A DNA stretch of 64,000 nucleotides, taken from NCBI GenBank assembly GCA_047974805.1, contig JBKECS010000050.1, forward strand, positions 1 to 64,000, in the 5' to 3' direction. The stretch's first letter is position 1, and the number at the start of each line of letters is the position of its first letter. Shown piece after piece: positions 54,980 through 63,644 of this stretch. The DNA is from JAJXUB01 sp047974805 (GTDB lineage Bacteria > Actinomycetota > Actinomycetes > Actinomycetales > Dermatophilaceae). The translations under genes and the position numbers were made by a program. Under the pieces are notes generated by a model, which was given only the letters and a program-made list of their open reading frames with translations, had not been told where the DNA came from and did no database searches.

Positions 54980-55804
54980 ATGCGGGCGATCTGGAAGGGC
55001 GCAATCAGTTTCGGCCTGGTCAACGTGCCGGTGCGGTTGTTCTCTGCCACGGAGAACCACGACATCTCGTTCCGGCAAGTGCACGCTAGCGATGGTGGCC
55101 GGATCCGATACCAGCGGGTGTGCTCCGTCGACGGGGAGCTGGTCTCCTACGACGACATCACCAAGGGGTATGAGACCGAGGACGGTGACATGGTCGTCCT
55201 CACCGACGAGGACCTCAAGGATCTGCCGAGCGTCTCCTCCAAGGAGATCGGCGTGGTGAAGTTCGTCCCGGCCGACCAGATCGACCCGATGTGGCTGGAC
55301 AAGTCCTACTACCTCGAACCGGACAAGTCCGCGGTCAAGCCCTATGTCCTGTTGCGCGATGCGCTGGTCTCCGAACAACGCATGGCGCTCGTCACGGTCT
55401 CGATCCGGACCCGGATGACCATGGCGGTGTTGCGGGTCAGGGACGGCGTCATCGTCCTGCAAACCATGCTGTGGCCAGACGAGATCCGCAACGCCGAGTT
55501 CGCCCGGATCGACAGCGACCAGCACGTCAGCGAACAGGAGCTGGCCATGGCGCATCTGCTCATCGATCAGCTGTCCGGCGACTTCGTCCCCGAGGATTAC
55601 GAGGATGATTACGCGGTGGCGGTCCGGGAGTTGGTCGAGGCCAAGGTCTCGGGTGGGCAGGTGGCTGCACCGGCAGAACCGGCCGCATCCCACGGTGAGG
55701 TCGTCGATCTCTTGGCGGCCCTGGCCAAGTCGGTGGAGAAGGCCAAGGCCGCTCGCGGTGACGCCGACGCGGGGCTAGCCGAGCGCGGCACTCAGGCGGG
55801 CTGA
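54980..55804 (+). CDS. ku: DNA-end-binding protein Ku
   Basis: 274 aa. Starts RAIWKGAISFGLVNVPVRL, with FRQVHASDGGRIRYQRVC, KSYYLEPDK and DNA-end ring region. The C-terminal 45 residues (Ala/Lys-rich) are the variable tail known to aid DNA and LigD contact. GATAAT 6 bases before ATG 54980 gives a leaderless start. Confidence 0.95.
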   Translation: MRAIWKGAISFGLVNVPVRLFSATENHDISFRQVHASDGGRIRYQRVCSVDGELVSYDDITKGYETEDGDMVVLTDEDLKDLPSVSSKEIGVVKFVPADQIDPMWLDKSYYLEPDKSAVKPYVLLRDALVSEQRMALVTVSIRTRMTMAVLRVRDGVIVLQTMLWPDEIRNAEFARIDSDQHVSEQELAMAHLLIDQLSGDFVPEDYEDDYAVAVRELVEAKVSGGQVAAPAEPAASHGEVVDLLAALAKSVEKAKAARGDADAGLAERGTQAG

Positions 55805-55812
55805 GGGCTGTC

Positions 55813-56679
55813 GTGCCAGAGGGGCATACGCTCTATCGGATCGCGCGCGATCTGCAGGCGGCGTTCGCCGCAACGATCCCCCAGGTCTCCAGCCCACAGG
55901 GGCGGTTCGCCGTCGGCGCCGCCCAGCTCGATGGTCGCGAGGTGCTTGGTGTCACCTCGCGGGGGAAGCATCTGTTCGTCGAATTCGCCGGTGACCATTG
56001 GCTCCACGTACACCTGGGCTTGATCGGGACCTTCACGATCGACGCTGCCCCATATGCGGGGGAGCTGCTGGTCGTGGGCCAGGTCCGGTTGCGTCTGGCC
56101 ACCCAGGACCATGTGGCTGACCTGCGCGGGCCAACGGTGTGCGAGGTCGTCACCCCGGACAAGGTCGATGAGGTGCTGAGCCGGCTGGGTCCCGATCCGT
56201 TGCGAGTGAGTGAGGCAGACGTCCCGGGCTGGGCCGGTGACGTTGACCTTCAGGATCCACGGCGTGCCTGGAGAAGGATCGAGCGCAGCGGCAACTCCAT
56301 CGCCGAGCTGCTGATGAATCAGGCCGTGGTGGCGGGTGTCGGCAACGTCTATCGCAGCGAGGTGCTGTATCGGCTCCGGTTGAATCCGCATACGCTCGGC
56401 CGGGAGCTGCGTCCGGCCAGCTGGCAGGCGATCTGGTCCGACCTCGTGCGGCTGCTGCCATTAGGCGTGGCCACCGGTCGGATCGTCACGGTGCCCGAAC
56501 AGGTCGAGGAGGTCGAGGCGGATCTGGCCGCCGGTCGGGAGATCACGCTGGATGAGCGCACCTCGGCGGTCTACAAGCGGGCCGGGCAGCCATGCCTGCG
56601 GGACGACGCCCGGATTCGCACCGAGGTGATGGCCGGGCGCAACCTGTTTTGGTGCCCACGATGCCAACGGCGGCATTAG
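55813..56679 (+). CDS. Nei-like DNA glycosylase/AP lyase with altered zinc site
   Basis: 288 aa. Fpg/Nei family: MPEGHT-type start (Pro2 nucleophile after Met removal, Glu3), Lys52 in RGKHLFVEF, an H2TH region (about 160-190, NQAVVAGVGNVYRSE) and a C-terminal zinc finger. The finger reads C261-x2-D264 then C281-x2-C284: the second Cys is Asp. Asp may still bind zinc. Sits eight bases after ku. Confidence 0.9.
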   Translation: MPEGHTLYRIARDLQAAFAATIPQVSSPQGRFAVGAAQLDGREVLGVTSRGKHLFVEFAGDHWLHVHLGLIGTFTIDAAPYAGELLVVGQVRLRLATQDHVADLRGPTVCEVVTPDKVDEVLSRLGPDPLRVSEADVPGWAGDVDLQDPRRAWRRIERSGNSIAELLMNQAVVAGVGNVYRSEVLYRLRLNPHTLGRELRPASWQAIWSDLVRLLPLGVATGRIVTVPEQVEEVEADLAAGREITLDERTSAVYKRAGQPCLRDDARIRTEVMAGRNLFWCPRCQRRH

Positions 56680-56715
56680 CTTTGGCCCGCGGCGGTGTCC
56701 TCTAGGGTTTGATCC

Positions 56716-57261
56716 ATGCCCACGATGATGTTCGTCTGTACCGGCAATATCTGCCGCTCGCCGTATGCCGAACGGTATGCCGCCATGGTCGCCGACCGCC
56801 TAGGACGCAGCGACTGGTCGTTTGCCTCGGCGGGCATCGCAGCCATGGTCGGTGAGGGCATGGACACCGACATGCGGCGCGAACTGGAGAAGCGGGGCGG
56901 CAGCGGCGAGGACTTCGTCTCCCGGCAGTTCGAGACCCCCTTGCTCGATCGAGTGGACTGGGTGATCGCCATGGAGGCACATCACCGCACGTGGGTGCTC
57001 GAAGACCACCCACGCATGTTCCGGCGAATCGTCACCCTGGGCCAGGTGGGCGCCGGCATGGCCGACATTGCGTCCGTGGCCGAAGGAGGGCCGTTGGACA
57101 GCGACGCGCTGGTCGCGGCCGTGGCAGCGCATCCCGGGTCGCAGCGGAGCGAAGACATCCCCGACCCCTACCGGCGAGGAGTGCAGGCATCGGCCGAGGC
57201 GGCCGAACGCATTTCGGGGCTGCTGGACGACGTCCTCGGGCGGGTACTGGCCACGGCCTGA
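56716..57261 (+). CDS. Low-molecular-weight protein-tyrosine phosphatase
   Basis: 181 aa. P-loop CTGNICRS (Cys8-Ser15) and general acid Asp150 in EDIPDPYRRG. In other bacteria such phosphatases act on tyrosine kinases for polysaccharide export, but no such kinase is seen here. ATG 56716 lies 7 bases after TAGGGT (56703-56708). Confidence 0.9.
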   Translation: MPTMMFVCTGNICRSPYAERYAAMVADRLGRSDWSFASAGIAAMVGEGMDTDMRRELEKRGGSGEDFVSRQFETPLLDRVDWVIAMEAHHRTWVLEDHPRMFRRIVTLGQVGAGMADIASVAEGGPLDSDALVAAVAAHPGSQRSEDIPDPYRRGVQASAEAAERISGLLDDVLGRVLATA

Positions 57262-57347
57262 GGGCATACGGGGCAGGCTCGACAAGGGAATGCGCTGGGC
57301 AGGCTGGCATTCGCGTCAAACGGGGCGGGCAGGTTGGCACTTGGCAA

Positions 57348-57400
57348 GGGAAACCGGAGGTTCGCAAGGGGAAACTTCCCTTGTCAACCTCGGGTTTCCC
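57348..57400. repeat. Long imperfect hairpin before the PEBP gene
   Basis: Arms 57348-57370 and 57378-57400 pair at 20 of 23 positions (GGGAAACC...CAAGGG). Related GGGCAGG(C/T)TGGCA copies occur just upstream (57277-57341). It may end the phosphatase transcript; it immediately precedes the shared promoter motif. Confidence 0.6.
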
Positions 57401-57440
57401 ACCTGAGGCGTAAAACCGGAGGCGGGGGTAGGGTCCGGAT
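57401..57440 (+). promoter_or_regulatory. Promoter of the PEBP gene, motif shared with the DUF2520 gene
   Basis: ACCTGAGGCGTAAAA (57401-57415) and TAGGGT (57429-57434), ATG 6 bases later. Compare 48945-48982. Confidence 0.6.
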
Positions 57441-57956
57441 ATGGACCTCAGCCGTAGCCTGTTGCCCAACCCCTATGACCACCTGCCGCGTCTGCCGGCT
57501 CTTGCGGTGCGCAGCAACGACTTCACCGAGGGGACGAGCCTGCCGGACAACGCCGGTTTTGCCGCCGGCAACGTCAGTCCGCACCTGGCCTGGGAGGCAC
57601 CAACGGGCACCCCATCGTTGCTGCTGTCGTGCTTCGACCCCGATGCTCCGGTGGCGGGCGGTTTCGTTCACTGGGCGGTCATCCTGCCCGGCGATACGAC
57701 CGAGCTGGCCACTGGCGCCGGAGTGGGCGGGATGCCCAAAGGCACCATTGAGCTGACGAACGACTATGGGATGAGCGGTTGGGGTGGCTGCGCTCCGCCG
57801 GAAGGCGATGTGGCCCATCGGTACTACTTCGCCGTGACCGCTCTCAGCGCTCTCGAGGGCGATATCGCATCAGACACCCCGTATGCCAAGACCCAATTTC
57901 TCAACCTCGCCAACATGACCGCGCGGGGGGTCATCATGGGTACCTATCAACTCTGA
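57441..57956 (+). CDS. Phosphatidylethanolamine-binding protein family (YbhB-like)
   Basis: 171 aa. DPDAPVAGGFVHWAVI with the ligand-site His, NDYGMSGWGGCAPP and RYYFAVTALS. The family binds anionic ligands; the bacterial role is unclear. Leaderless ATG at 57441. The 260 bases to clpC show no clear elements except a TTAGCAT -10-like box at about 58172. Confidence 0.88.
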   Translation: MDLSRSLLPNPYDHLPRLPALAVRSNDFTEGTSLPDNAGFAAGNVSPHLAWEAPTGTPSLLLSCFDPDAPVAGGFVHWAVILPGDTTELATGAGVGGMPKGTIELTNDYGMSGWGGCAPPEGDVAHRYYFAVTALSALEGDIASDTPYAKTQFLNLANMTARGVIMGTYQL

Positions 57957-58216
57957 GCATCAGCTCAATAGTGGTCCGATCATGGCGGCCGGTGGTGACG
58001 TTTTGGTGGCTACCGGCTGAGCCCGCAGTCCGGATGCGACGCAGCGATAGGACACGAGCGGAACAAGCCCCGGCGCCGCGGCGTTGGTCACTTCCGAAGA
58101 GGTTGTCCCGTCCCAGTTCCCCTGCAGTCACCACATCGTGACCGGCATTGCGACCAGGACAGACAGCTCGGCCCGTTAGCATCGATGCGAGACGCATAAG
58201 CAAGGAGCGATGTTTC

Positions 58217-60730
58217 ATGTTCGAACGGTTTACCGACCGTGCACGCCGGGTGGTGGTTCTCGCCCAGGAAGAGGCGCGGATGCTCAACCACAACTACATC
58301 GGGACCGAACACATCCTTCTGGGACTCATCCACGAAGGTGAGGGCGTCGCGAGCAAGGCCCTGGAGAGCCTGGGCATCTCCCTGGAGAGTGTCCGCGAGC
58401 AGGTCCAGGAGATCATCGGGCAGGGTCAGCAGGCCCCCTCTGGGCACATCCCGTTCACACCTCGCGCCAAGAAGGTCCTCGAACTGAGCCTGCGTGAGGC
58501 TCTGCAGCTCGGCCACTCCTACATCGGCACCGAACACATCCTGCTGGGCCTGATCCGCGAGGGTGAAGGCGTCGCCGCGCAGGTCCTCGTCAAGCTCGGA
58601 GCAGACCTGTCCCGCGTGCGCCAGCAGGTCATCCAACTGATCTCCGGCTATCAGGGCAAGGAGGGAGCCGGTTCGTCCGCCGTCACCGCGGGCGGACCAC
58701 AGGAGGGCACCCCCTCCGGTTCCTTGGTGCTCGACCAATTCGGTCGCAATCTGACCCAGGCTGCCAGGGAGAACAAGCTGGACCCGGTCATCGGCCGCGA
58801 GAGCGAGATCGAGCGGGTCATGCAGGTGCTCTCCCGCAGGACGAAGAACAACCCTGTGCTCATCGGCGAGCCCGGAGTGGGCAAGACCGCGGTCGTCGAG
58901 GGCCTCGCCCAGGACATCGTCCGAGGCGACGTCCCCGAGACACTCAAGGACAAGCAGCTCTACACCCTCGATCTCGGCGCCCTCGTCGCCGGCAGCCGGT
59001 ATCGCGGTGACTTCGAGGAACGGCTCAAGAAGGTGCTCAAGGAGATCCGCACCCGCGGCGACATCATCCTGTTCATCGACGAGATCCATACCCTGGTCGG
59101 GGCCGGGGCTGCCGAAGGCGCCATCGACGCCGCCAGCATCCTCAAACCGATGCTGGCTCGCGGCGAGTTGCAGACCATTGGCGCCACCACGCTGGACGAG
59201 TACCGCAAATACATCGAGAAGGACTCTGCCCTCGAACGACGGTTCCAGCCGATCCAGGTCGCCGAACCGACCTTGGCGCATGCCATCGAGATCCTCAAGG
59301 GTCTGCGGGACCGCTACGAGGCACACCACCGGGTGTCCATCACCGATGCTGCCCTGGTCTCGGCCGCCAACCTGGCCGACCGGTATATCAATGACCGCTA
59401 CCTGCCGGACAAGGCCATCGACCTCATCGACGAGGCCGGCGCACGCTTGCGGATCCGTCGGATGACGGCTCCGCCGGACCTGCGTGAATTCGACGAAAAG
59501 ATCGCCGCCCTGGTCCGGGAGAAGGAATCTGCCATCGACGGGCAGGACTTCGAGAAGGCCGCCCGGCTGCGCGATGACGAGAAGAACCTGCGCGCCGAAA
59601 AAGCGGCCCGGGAGAACGAGTGGAAGTCCGGCGACCTCGACGTGGTTGCCCAGGTCGACGAGGAACTCATCGCTGAGGTGCTCGCGGCCAGCACCGGCAT
59701 ACCGGTGTTCAAGCTCACCGAAGAGGAGTCCAGCCGCCTGCTGCACATGGAGGATGAGCTGCACAAACGGGTCGTCGGCATGGACGACGCGATCAAGGCG
59801 CTGTCCCAGGCCATCCGCCGCACCCGCGCCGGGCTGAAGGACCCCCGCCGTCCGGGTGGTTCATTCATCTTCGCCGGGCCGACCGGCGTCGGTAAGACCG
59901 AGCTGGCCAAGACGCTGGCCGAATTCCTGTTCGGTGATGAGGACGCCCTTATCCAGTTGGACATGTCCGAGTACTCCGAGAAGCACACGGTGAGTCGGCT
60001 GTTCGGTTCGCCACCCGGCTACGTCGGCTACGAAGAGGGCGGACAGCTCACCGAGAAGGTGCGTCGGCGCCCGTTCTCCGTCGTGCTGTTCGATGAGGTG
60101 GAGAAGGCTCACCCGGAGATCTTCAACTCCCTGCTGCAGGTGCTCGAGGACGGTCGGCTCACCGACTCACAGGGTCGGATGGTCGACTTCAAGAACACCG
60201 TCATCATCATGACGACCAACCTCGGAACCCGGGATATCACCAGGGGCAACCTCGGCTTCTCCGCCGGCGCGGACAGCCGCAGCGACTACGAGCGGATGAA
60301 GGCGAAGGTTCAAGACGAGCTCAAGCAGCACTTCCGCCCCGAGTTCCTCAACCGGGTCGACGACATCATCGTCTTCCCGCAGCTGACCCAAGAGGAGATC
60401 GTCGAGATCGTCGACCTGGAGATCGCCAAGCTCGACAAGCGGCTCAAGGACAAAGACATGGGGATCGAACTGACCCCCGCCGCCAAGGACCTGCTGGCTA
60501 CCAAGGGCTACGACCCGGTGCTCGGCGCGCGTCCATTGCGCAGGACGATCCAGCGCGAAATCGAGGACACCCTCTCCGAGAAGATCCTCTATGGCGAGCT
60601 GAAGGCTGGGGAGATCGTAGCGGTCGATGCCGTCGGCGAGGGCAAGGAGGCCGAGTTCACGTTCACCGGCGCCCCCCACGTCTCCTCAGTTGACGCACCC
60701 CTGGTCGAAGCCGCCGGCGGCAACGACTGA
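58217..60730 (+). CDS. clpC: ATP-dependent Clp protease ATPase subunit ClpC
   Basis: 837 aa unfoldase that feeds ClpP. Two N-terminal Clp repeats (ARMLNHNYIGTEHILLGLI, LQLGHSYIGTEHILLGLI), D1 Walker A GEPGVGKT (217-224), a UVR/M-domain region (KESAIDGQDFEKAARLRDDE), D2 Walker A GPTGVGKT (554-561), and the C-terminal loop region. AAGGAG 9 bases before ATG 58217 (ATG 58210 is out of frame). Confidence 0.96.
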   Translation: MFERFTDRARRVVVLAQEEARMLNHNYIGTEHILLGLIHEGEGVASKALESLGISLESVREQVQEIIGQGQQAPSGHIPFTPRAKKVLELSLREALQLGHSYIGTEHILLGLIREGEGVAAQVLVKLGADLSRVRQQVIQLISGYQGKEGAGSSAVTAGGPQEGTPSGSLVLDQFGRNLTQAARENKLDPVIGRESEIERVMQVLSRRTKNNPVLIGEPGVGKTAVVEGLAQDIVRGDVPETLKDKQLYTLDLGALVAGSRYRGDFEERLKKVLKEIRTRGDIILFIDEIHTLVGAGAAEGAIDAASILKPMLARGELQTIGATTLDEYRKYIEKDSALERRFQPIQVAEPTLAHAIEILKGLRDRYEAHHRVSITDAALVSAANLADRYINDRYLPDKAIDLIDEAGARLRIRRMTAPPDLREFDEKIAALVREKESAIDGQDFEKAARLRDDEKNLRAEKAARENEWKSGDLDVVAQVDEELIAEVLAASTGIPVFKLTEEESSRLLHMEDELHKRVVGMDDAIKALSQAIRRTRAGLKDPRRPGGSFIFAGPTGVGKTELAKTLAEFLFGDEDALIQLDMSEYSEKHTVSRLFGSPPGYVGYEEGGQLTEKVRRRPFSVVLFDEVEKAHPEIFNSLLQVLEDGRLTDSQGRMVDFKNTVIIMTTNLGTRDITRGNLGFSAGADSRSDYERMKAKVQDELKQHFRPEFLNRVDDIIVFPQLTQEEIVEIVDLEIAKLDKRLKDKDMGIELTPAAKDLLATKGYDPVLGARPLRRTIQREIEDTLSEKILYGELKAGEIVAVDAVGEGKEAEFTFTGAPHVSSVDAPLVEAAGGND

Positions 60731-60764
60731 CCCGGTTCTCGAAGGCTCGGACGCTCACCGAGCC

Positions 60765-60809
60765 CACGACAGACGCCCCGGACCAGATGTGGCCGGGGCG
60801 TCTGTCGTG
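60765..60809. terminator. Perfect 17-bp hairpin after clpC
   Basis: CACGACAGACGCCCCGG pairs with CCGGGGCGTCTGTCGTG around an 11-base loop. No T-run. Lies between convergent genes and probably serves both. Confidence 0.65.
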
Positions 60810-60866
60810 TCACGTGTCGGTGCGCTGGGGGGGTAGGTCACCGACACAGGGGAACTGTGACACTGA

Positions 60867-61451
60867 CTAGGATGCGGTCGGAGCCGCGGGTGCCTTCGGC
60901 TCTTGCGACGCCACCATCTTGGCGTGCCGGTAGCCGAGGATACCCAGGATGAGGAACACCAGGGCGCCGAGGTAGGCGGCCCACGAGGCGTACCCAGCGA
61001 CGGTGCCGATCGTGGCGAACGCGTAGCCGTAAAGCAGCAGGCCGCGCAGGGTGTCACCCATGAAGAGGCTGGTGCGGAGTTCGCCCAATTGCTTGGTGGA
61101 GTCGGCGGTGGGGTCGGTCTTCGCTGCGGCCAGGTACTCGCCGCTGACCTCACCGTATGTCTTGCCGTCGGCCATCTCGTTCATGTGGACCTTGATGTAG
61201 TAGTCCGCGTATGCCTTGGCCTCAGGACCGGTGTCCAGCGGCGATCCCGCGTACTGGGCAAGGTTGTCCTTCTGCTCCTCAGTTGTGAGCTCGTCCTCCT
61301 CTGGCATCGTGATGTTCTGCTCGGTGAGTTGTTGGTGCACCTCGTTGCCAATGAACGAACTCGCCCAGGTCAACAGGGCACCCGCGACGAGTAGGACCAC
61401 GGCCAAGGCGATCCCAATCGCCGAGAGGGTTTTGTCTAGGGTGCTGCGCAT
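60867..61451 (-). CDS. Predicted membrane protein
   Basis: 194 aa: helix at 10-32, a soluble external domain (about 36-128, VHQQLTEQNITMPEEDELTT), then two helices (about 134-178). No family recognised. GAGGAGG before ATG 61451. The divergent region upstream carries a CTACTAC dyad, so expression may be switched. Confidence 0.7.
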   Translation of the reverse strand: MRSTLDKTLSAIGIALAVVLLVAGALLTWASSFIGNEVHQQLTEQNITMPEEDELTTEEQKDNLAQYAGSPLDTGPEAKAYADYYIKVHMNEMADGKTYGEVSGEYLAAAKTDPTADSTKQLGELRTSLFMGDTLRGLLLYGYAFATIGTVAGYASWAAYLGALVFLILGILGYRHAKMVASQEPKAPAAPTAS

Positions 61452-61541
61452 GGTGGCAGAGCCTCCTCAGGCTAACCGGGCCGGGTCGGCAGGAGCGGGA
61501 GGGCCCCTGGCGGAACCGTCCCGGCCTCGTAGTTGAATCTA

Positions 61542-61560
61542 CTACTACTCCATGTAGTAG
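61542..61560. promoter_or_regulatory. CTACTAC-N5-GTAGTAG operator-like dyad
   Basis: Perfect 7-bp arms with a TCCAT spacer in an AT-rich patch, 91 bases before the membrane-protein gene and 65 bases before the acetyltransferase gene. It resembles sites of small winged-helix repressors of the BlaI/CopY kind; which protein binds is unknown. Confidence 0.55.
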
Positions 61561-61624
61561 TTTCATTTTCCAGTCTGTGACCCGTGGAACATTTCGGAAC
61601 TCAGCTCCGCCTAGGATGCGGGAC

Positions 61625-62179
61625 ATGCCCGACTGCTCGCCCCAGCCGCCGCCTGAGGCGAGTATCCGGACGGCCCGGACCAAGGACGTGCGCGGCATCC
61701 GAGCCCTGGTTGCGCCGCTGGCCGAACGCCGCCTGCTGCTCAACAAGGAAGCGGTCGCCTATTACGAGACCATCGGAGACTTCGTTGTCGCCGAGCGGGA
61801 CGGTCGGATCGTCGGCTGTGGTGCTCTGCATGTGCTCTGGGAGGACCTGGCCGAGATCCGGACCCTGGCCGTGGCCGACTCTCAACGCCGCACCGGGTTG
61901 GGCTCGCGCTTGCTGGAACATCTGGTTGCCCGCGCCGAGGACCTCGGGGTCGCCCGGTTGTTCTGCCTGACCTTCGAGACCAGCTTCTTCACCGAGCACG
62001 GGTTCGAGGCAATTGACGGCCAGGCGGTCGAACCCGAGGTATATGCCGAGCTGCTGCGTTCCTACGACGAAGGGGTGGCCGAGTTCCTCGACCTCGAACG
62101 GGTCAAGCCGAACACGCTGGGTAACACCCGTATGCTGCGCGTGCTCCACCCCGTGACAGGCACGACGACGCCGCCATGA
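61625..62179 (+). CDS. argA: GNAT acetyltransferase, likely amino-acid N-acetyltransferase
   Basis: 184 aa. AcCoA-binding motif DSQRRTGLGSRLLEHLV after LAEIRTLAVA; CGALHVLWEDLAEIRT matches the short ArgA of mycobacteria, which acetylates glutamate or glutamine for arginine synthesis. TAGGAT is 7 bases before ATG 61625. Overlaps gntK by 4 nt. Confidence 0.78.
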   Translation: MPDCSPQPPPEASIRTARTKDVRGIRALVAPLAERRLLLNKEAVAYYETIGDFVVAERDGRIVGCGALHVLWEDLAEIRTLAVADSQRRTGLGSRLLEHLVARAEDLGVARLFCLTFETSFFTEHGFEAIDGQAVEPEVYAELLRSYDEGVAEFLDLERVKPNTLGNTRMLRVLHPVTGTTTPP

Positions 62180-62730
62180 GTCCACCGCCGCCATGTGGGC
62201 CAGCGGTTGTGGTCATGGGCGTCTCGGGAGTCGGGAAGAGCACCGTCGGGAGTCGGCTGGCCGACGCCCTGGGCTGGCCCTTCCTTGAGGGAGATGCCGT
62301 CCATCCGCCGGCAAACATCGCGAAGATGTCCGTCGGCATCGCCCTGACCGATGATGATCGGTGGCGCTGGCTGGCAGACCTTGGCGCGGCGATCGACGAT
62401 GCGACCGCTTCGGGCGCCGGCGTCATCGTCACCTGCTCGGCGCTGAAACATTCCTACCGGGATCTGCTTCGTCATGATCGACCGGCGGTGCGCTTCGTCG
62501 AGCTGGCCGCCGATGAGGCGCAACTGCGGGCCCGGCTTCGTCATCGCAGCGGGCACTTCATGCCGGTGCAGTTGTTGGACAGCCAGCTCGCCGACTGGGA
62601 GCCGTTGCACGGCGATGAACTGGCCGACGGGTGTGTCCGAGTGAACGCGGGGCCGGGACCCGCGGTCGTGGTCCAGGACATTGTCAAGGCCCTGGACGGA
62701 CTTGCCCCGGATCACGACGGCAGCCGGTAA
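62176..62730 (+). CDS. gntK: Gluconokinase
   Basis: 184 aa. P-loop GVSGVGKS (15-22), substrate region EGDAVHPPANIAKMSVG and TCSALKHSYRDLLR. Makes 6-phosphogluconate. ATGA overlap with argA. Its last 19 bases overlap the end of mutY on the other strand. Confidence 0.92.
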   Translation: MSPPPPCGPAVVVMGVSGVGKSTVGSRLADALGWPFLEGDAVHPPANIAKMSVGIALTDDDRWRWLADLGAAIDDATASGAGVIVTCSALKHSYRDLLRHDRPAVRFVELAADEAQLRARLRHRSGHFMPVQLLDSQLADWEPLHGDELADGCVRVNAGPGPAVVVQDIVKALDGLAPDHDGSR

Positions 62731-63632
62731 CGCCCTGACCCGACGGGTTCGACCAGACGGTCCTCGATAAGGCCGGCCAGGCAGCGATCCACCCGCGTCG
62801 GATCAGGATCGCAGTCATCGAATGCCGACCTCGGCAACACTGATGCGGATCGGGCCACCTCCTGTGGATGTGTCCGCAGGAGGTGCAGGATCCGTCCCCG
62901 GACCTGCCGGTCGGTGCCGGCATACCCCGGCCGGGGCCGCCTCGGCCGATCCTCCTCCGGCCGGCCTGCACGAAACCAGGCACACAGATCGGTCACGGGG
63001 CACTGCTCACAGCGTGGGGCTCGGGCCGTGCAGATCAGGGCGCCGACCTCCATGACGGCAACATTCCAGGTGGCGGAGACCGTCACCTCGATCGGGGTCG
63101 CATCGAGCGCCAGACGGCGCTCGGCGGCGGTCAATGCCGGGGCTGGCAGCGCCCGACCGGTCAGCGCTCGAGCCAACACCCTGCGCACGTTGGTGTCGAT
63201 CACCGTGCTGCGCTGCCCGAATGCGAAGGCTGTCACCGCGGCCGCGGTGTATTCGCCCACGCCGGGCAGCGTTCGCAAGGTGGCCTCCTCCTGCGGAACC
63301 TCACCGCCGAAGTCCGCGACCAGGACCCGGGCCAGCTCGTGCAGGCGCACCGCGCGCCGGGGATAGCCCAGGCCCCCCCACATCCGGATCGCCTCAGCAG
63401 GGGTGTCTGCGGCCAAGTCAGCCGGAGTGGGCCATCGCTGCAGCCAGGCCCGCCAGGGCGCGATGATCCGACCGACCGGGGTCTGTTGCGACATCACCTC
63501 ACAGACGAGCACGCCCCACGCAGTGCAGTCCGGTTCCCGCCAGGGCAATGTGCGGGCATGCTCGGCATACCAGGACAGGATCGGGGCATGCAGCGCCTCG
63601 GCCCCCCCGGCGGAGGGCGGCGCGGACGTCAT
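62712..63632 (-). CDS. mutY: A/G-specific adenine glycosylase MutY
   Basis: 306 aa. Removes A opposite 8-oxoG. Catalytic Glu in CEVMSQQTPV, HhH LPGVGEYTAAAV, catalytic-loop Asp in IDTNVRRVL, and the 4Fe-4S site CTARAPRCEQCPVTDLC. The usual C-terminal MutT-like 8-oxoG domain is missing; a short winged-helix-like tail (ILHLLRTHPQEVARSASVL) takes its place, as in many actinobacteria. ATG 63632 preferred over an upstream TTG. Confidence 0.92.
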   Translation of the reverse strand: MTSAPPSAGGAEALHAPILSWYAEHARTLPWREPDCTAWGVLVCEVMSQQTPVGRIIAPWRAWLQRWPTPADLAADTPAEAIRMWGGLGYPRRAVRLHELARVLVADFGGEVPQEEATLRTLPGVGEYTAAAVTAFAFGQRSTVIDTNVRRVLARALTGRALPAPALTAAERRLALDATPIEVTVSATWNVAVMEVGALICTARAPRCEQCPVTDLCAWFRAGRPEEDRPRRPRPGYAGTDRQVRGRILHLLRTHPQEVARSASVLPRSAFDDCDPDPTRVDRCLAGLIEDRLVEPVGSGRYRLPS

Positions 63633-63644
63633 CGGCGGCAAAAC

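Noticed and set aside
58088..59764. 558-aa minus-strand open frame
   Set aside because: Antisense shadow of clpC.
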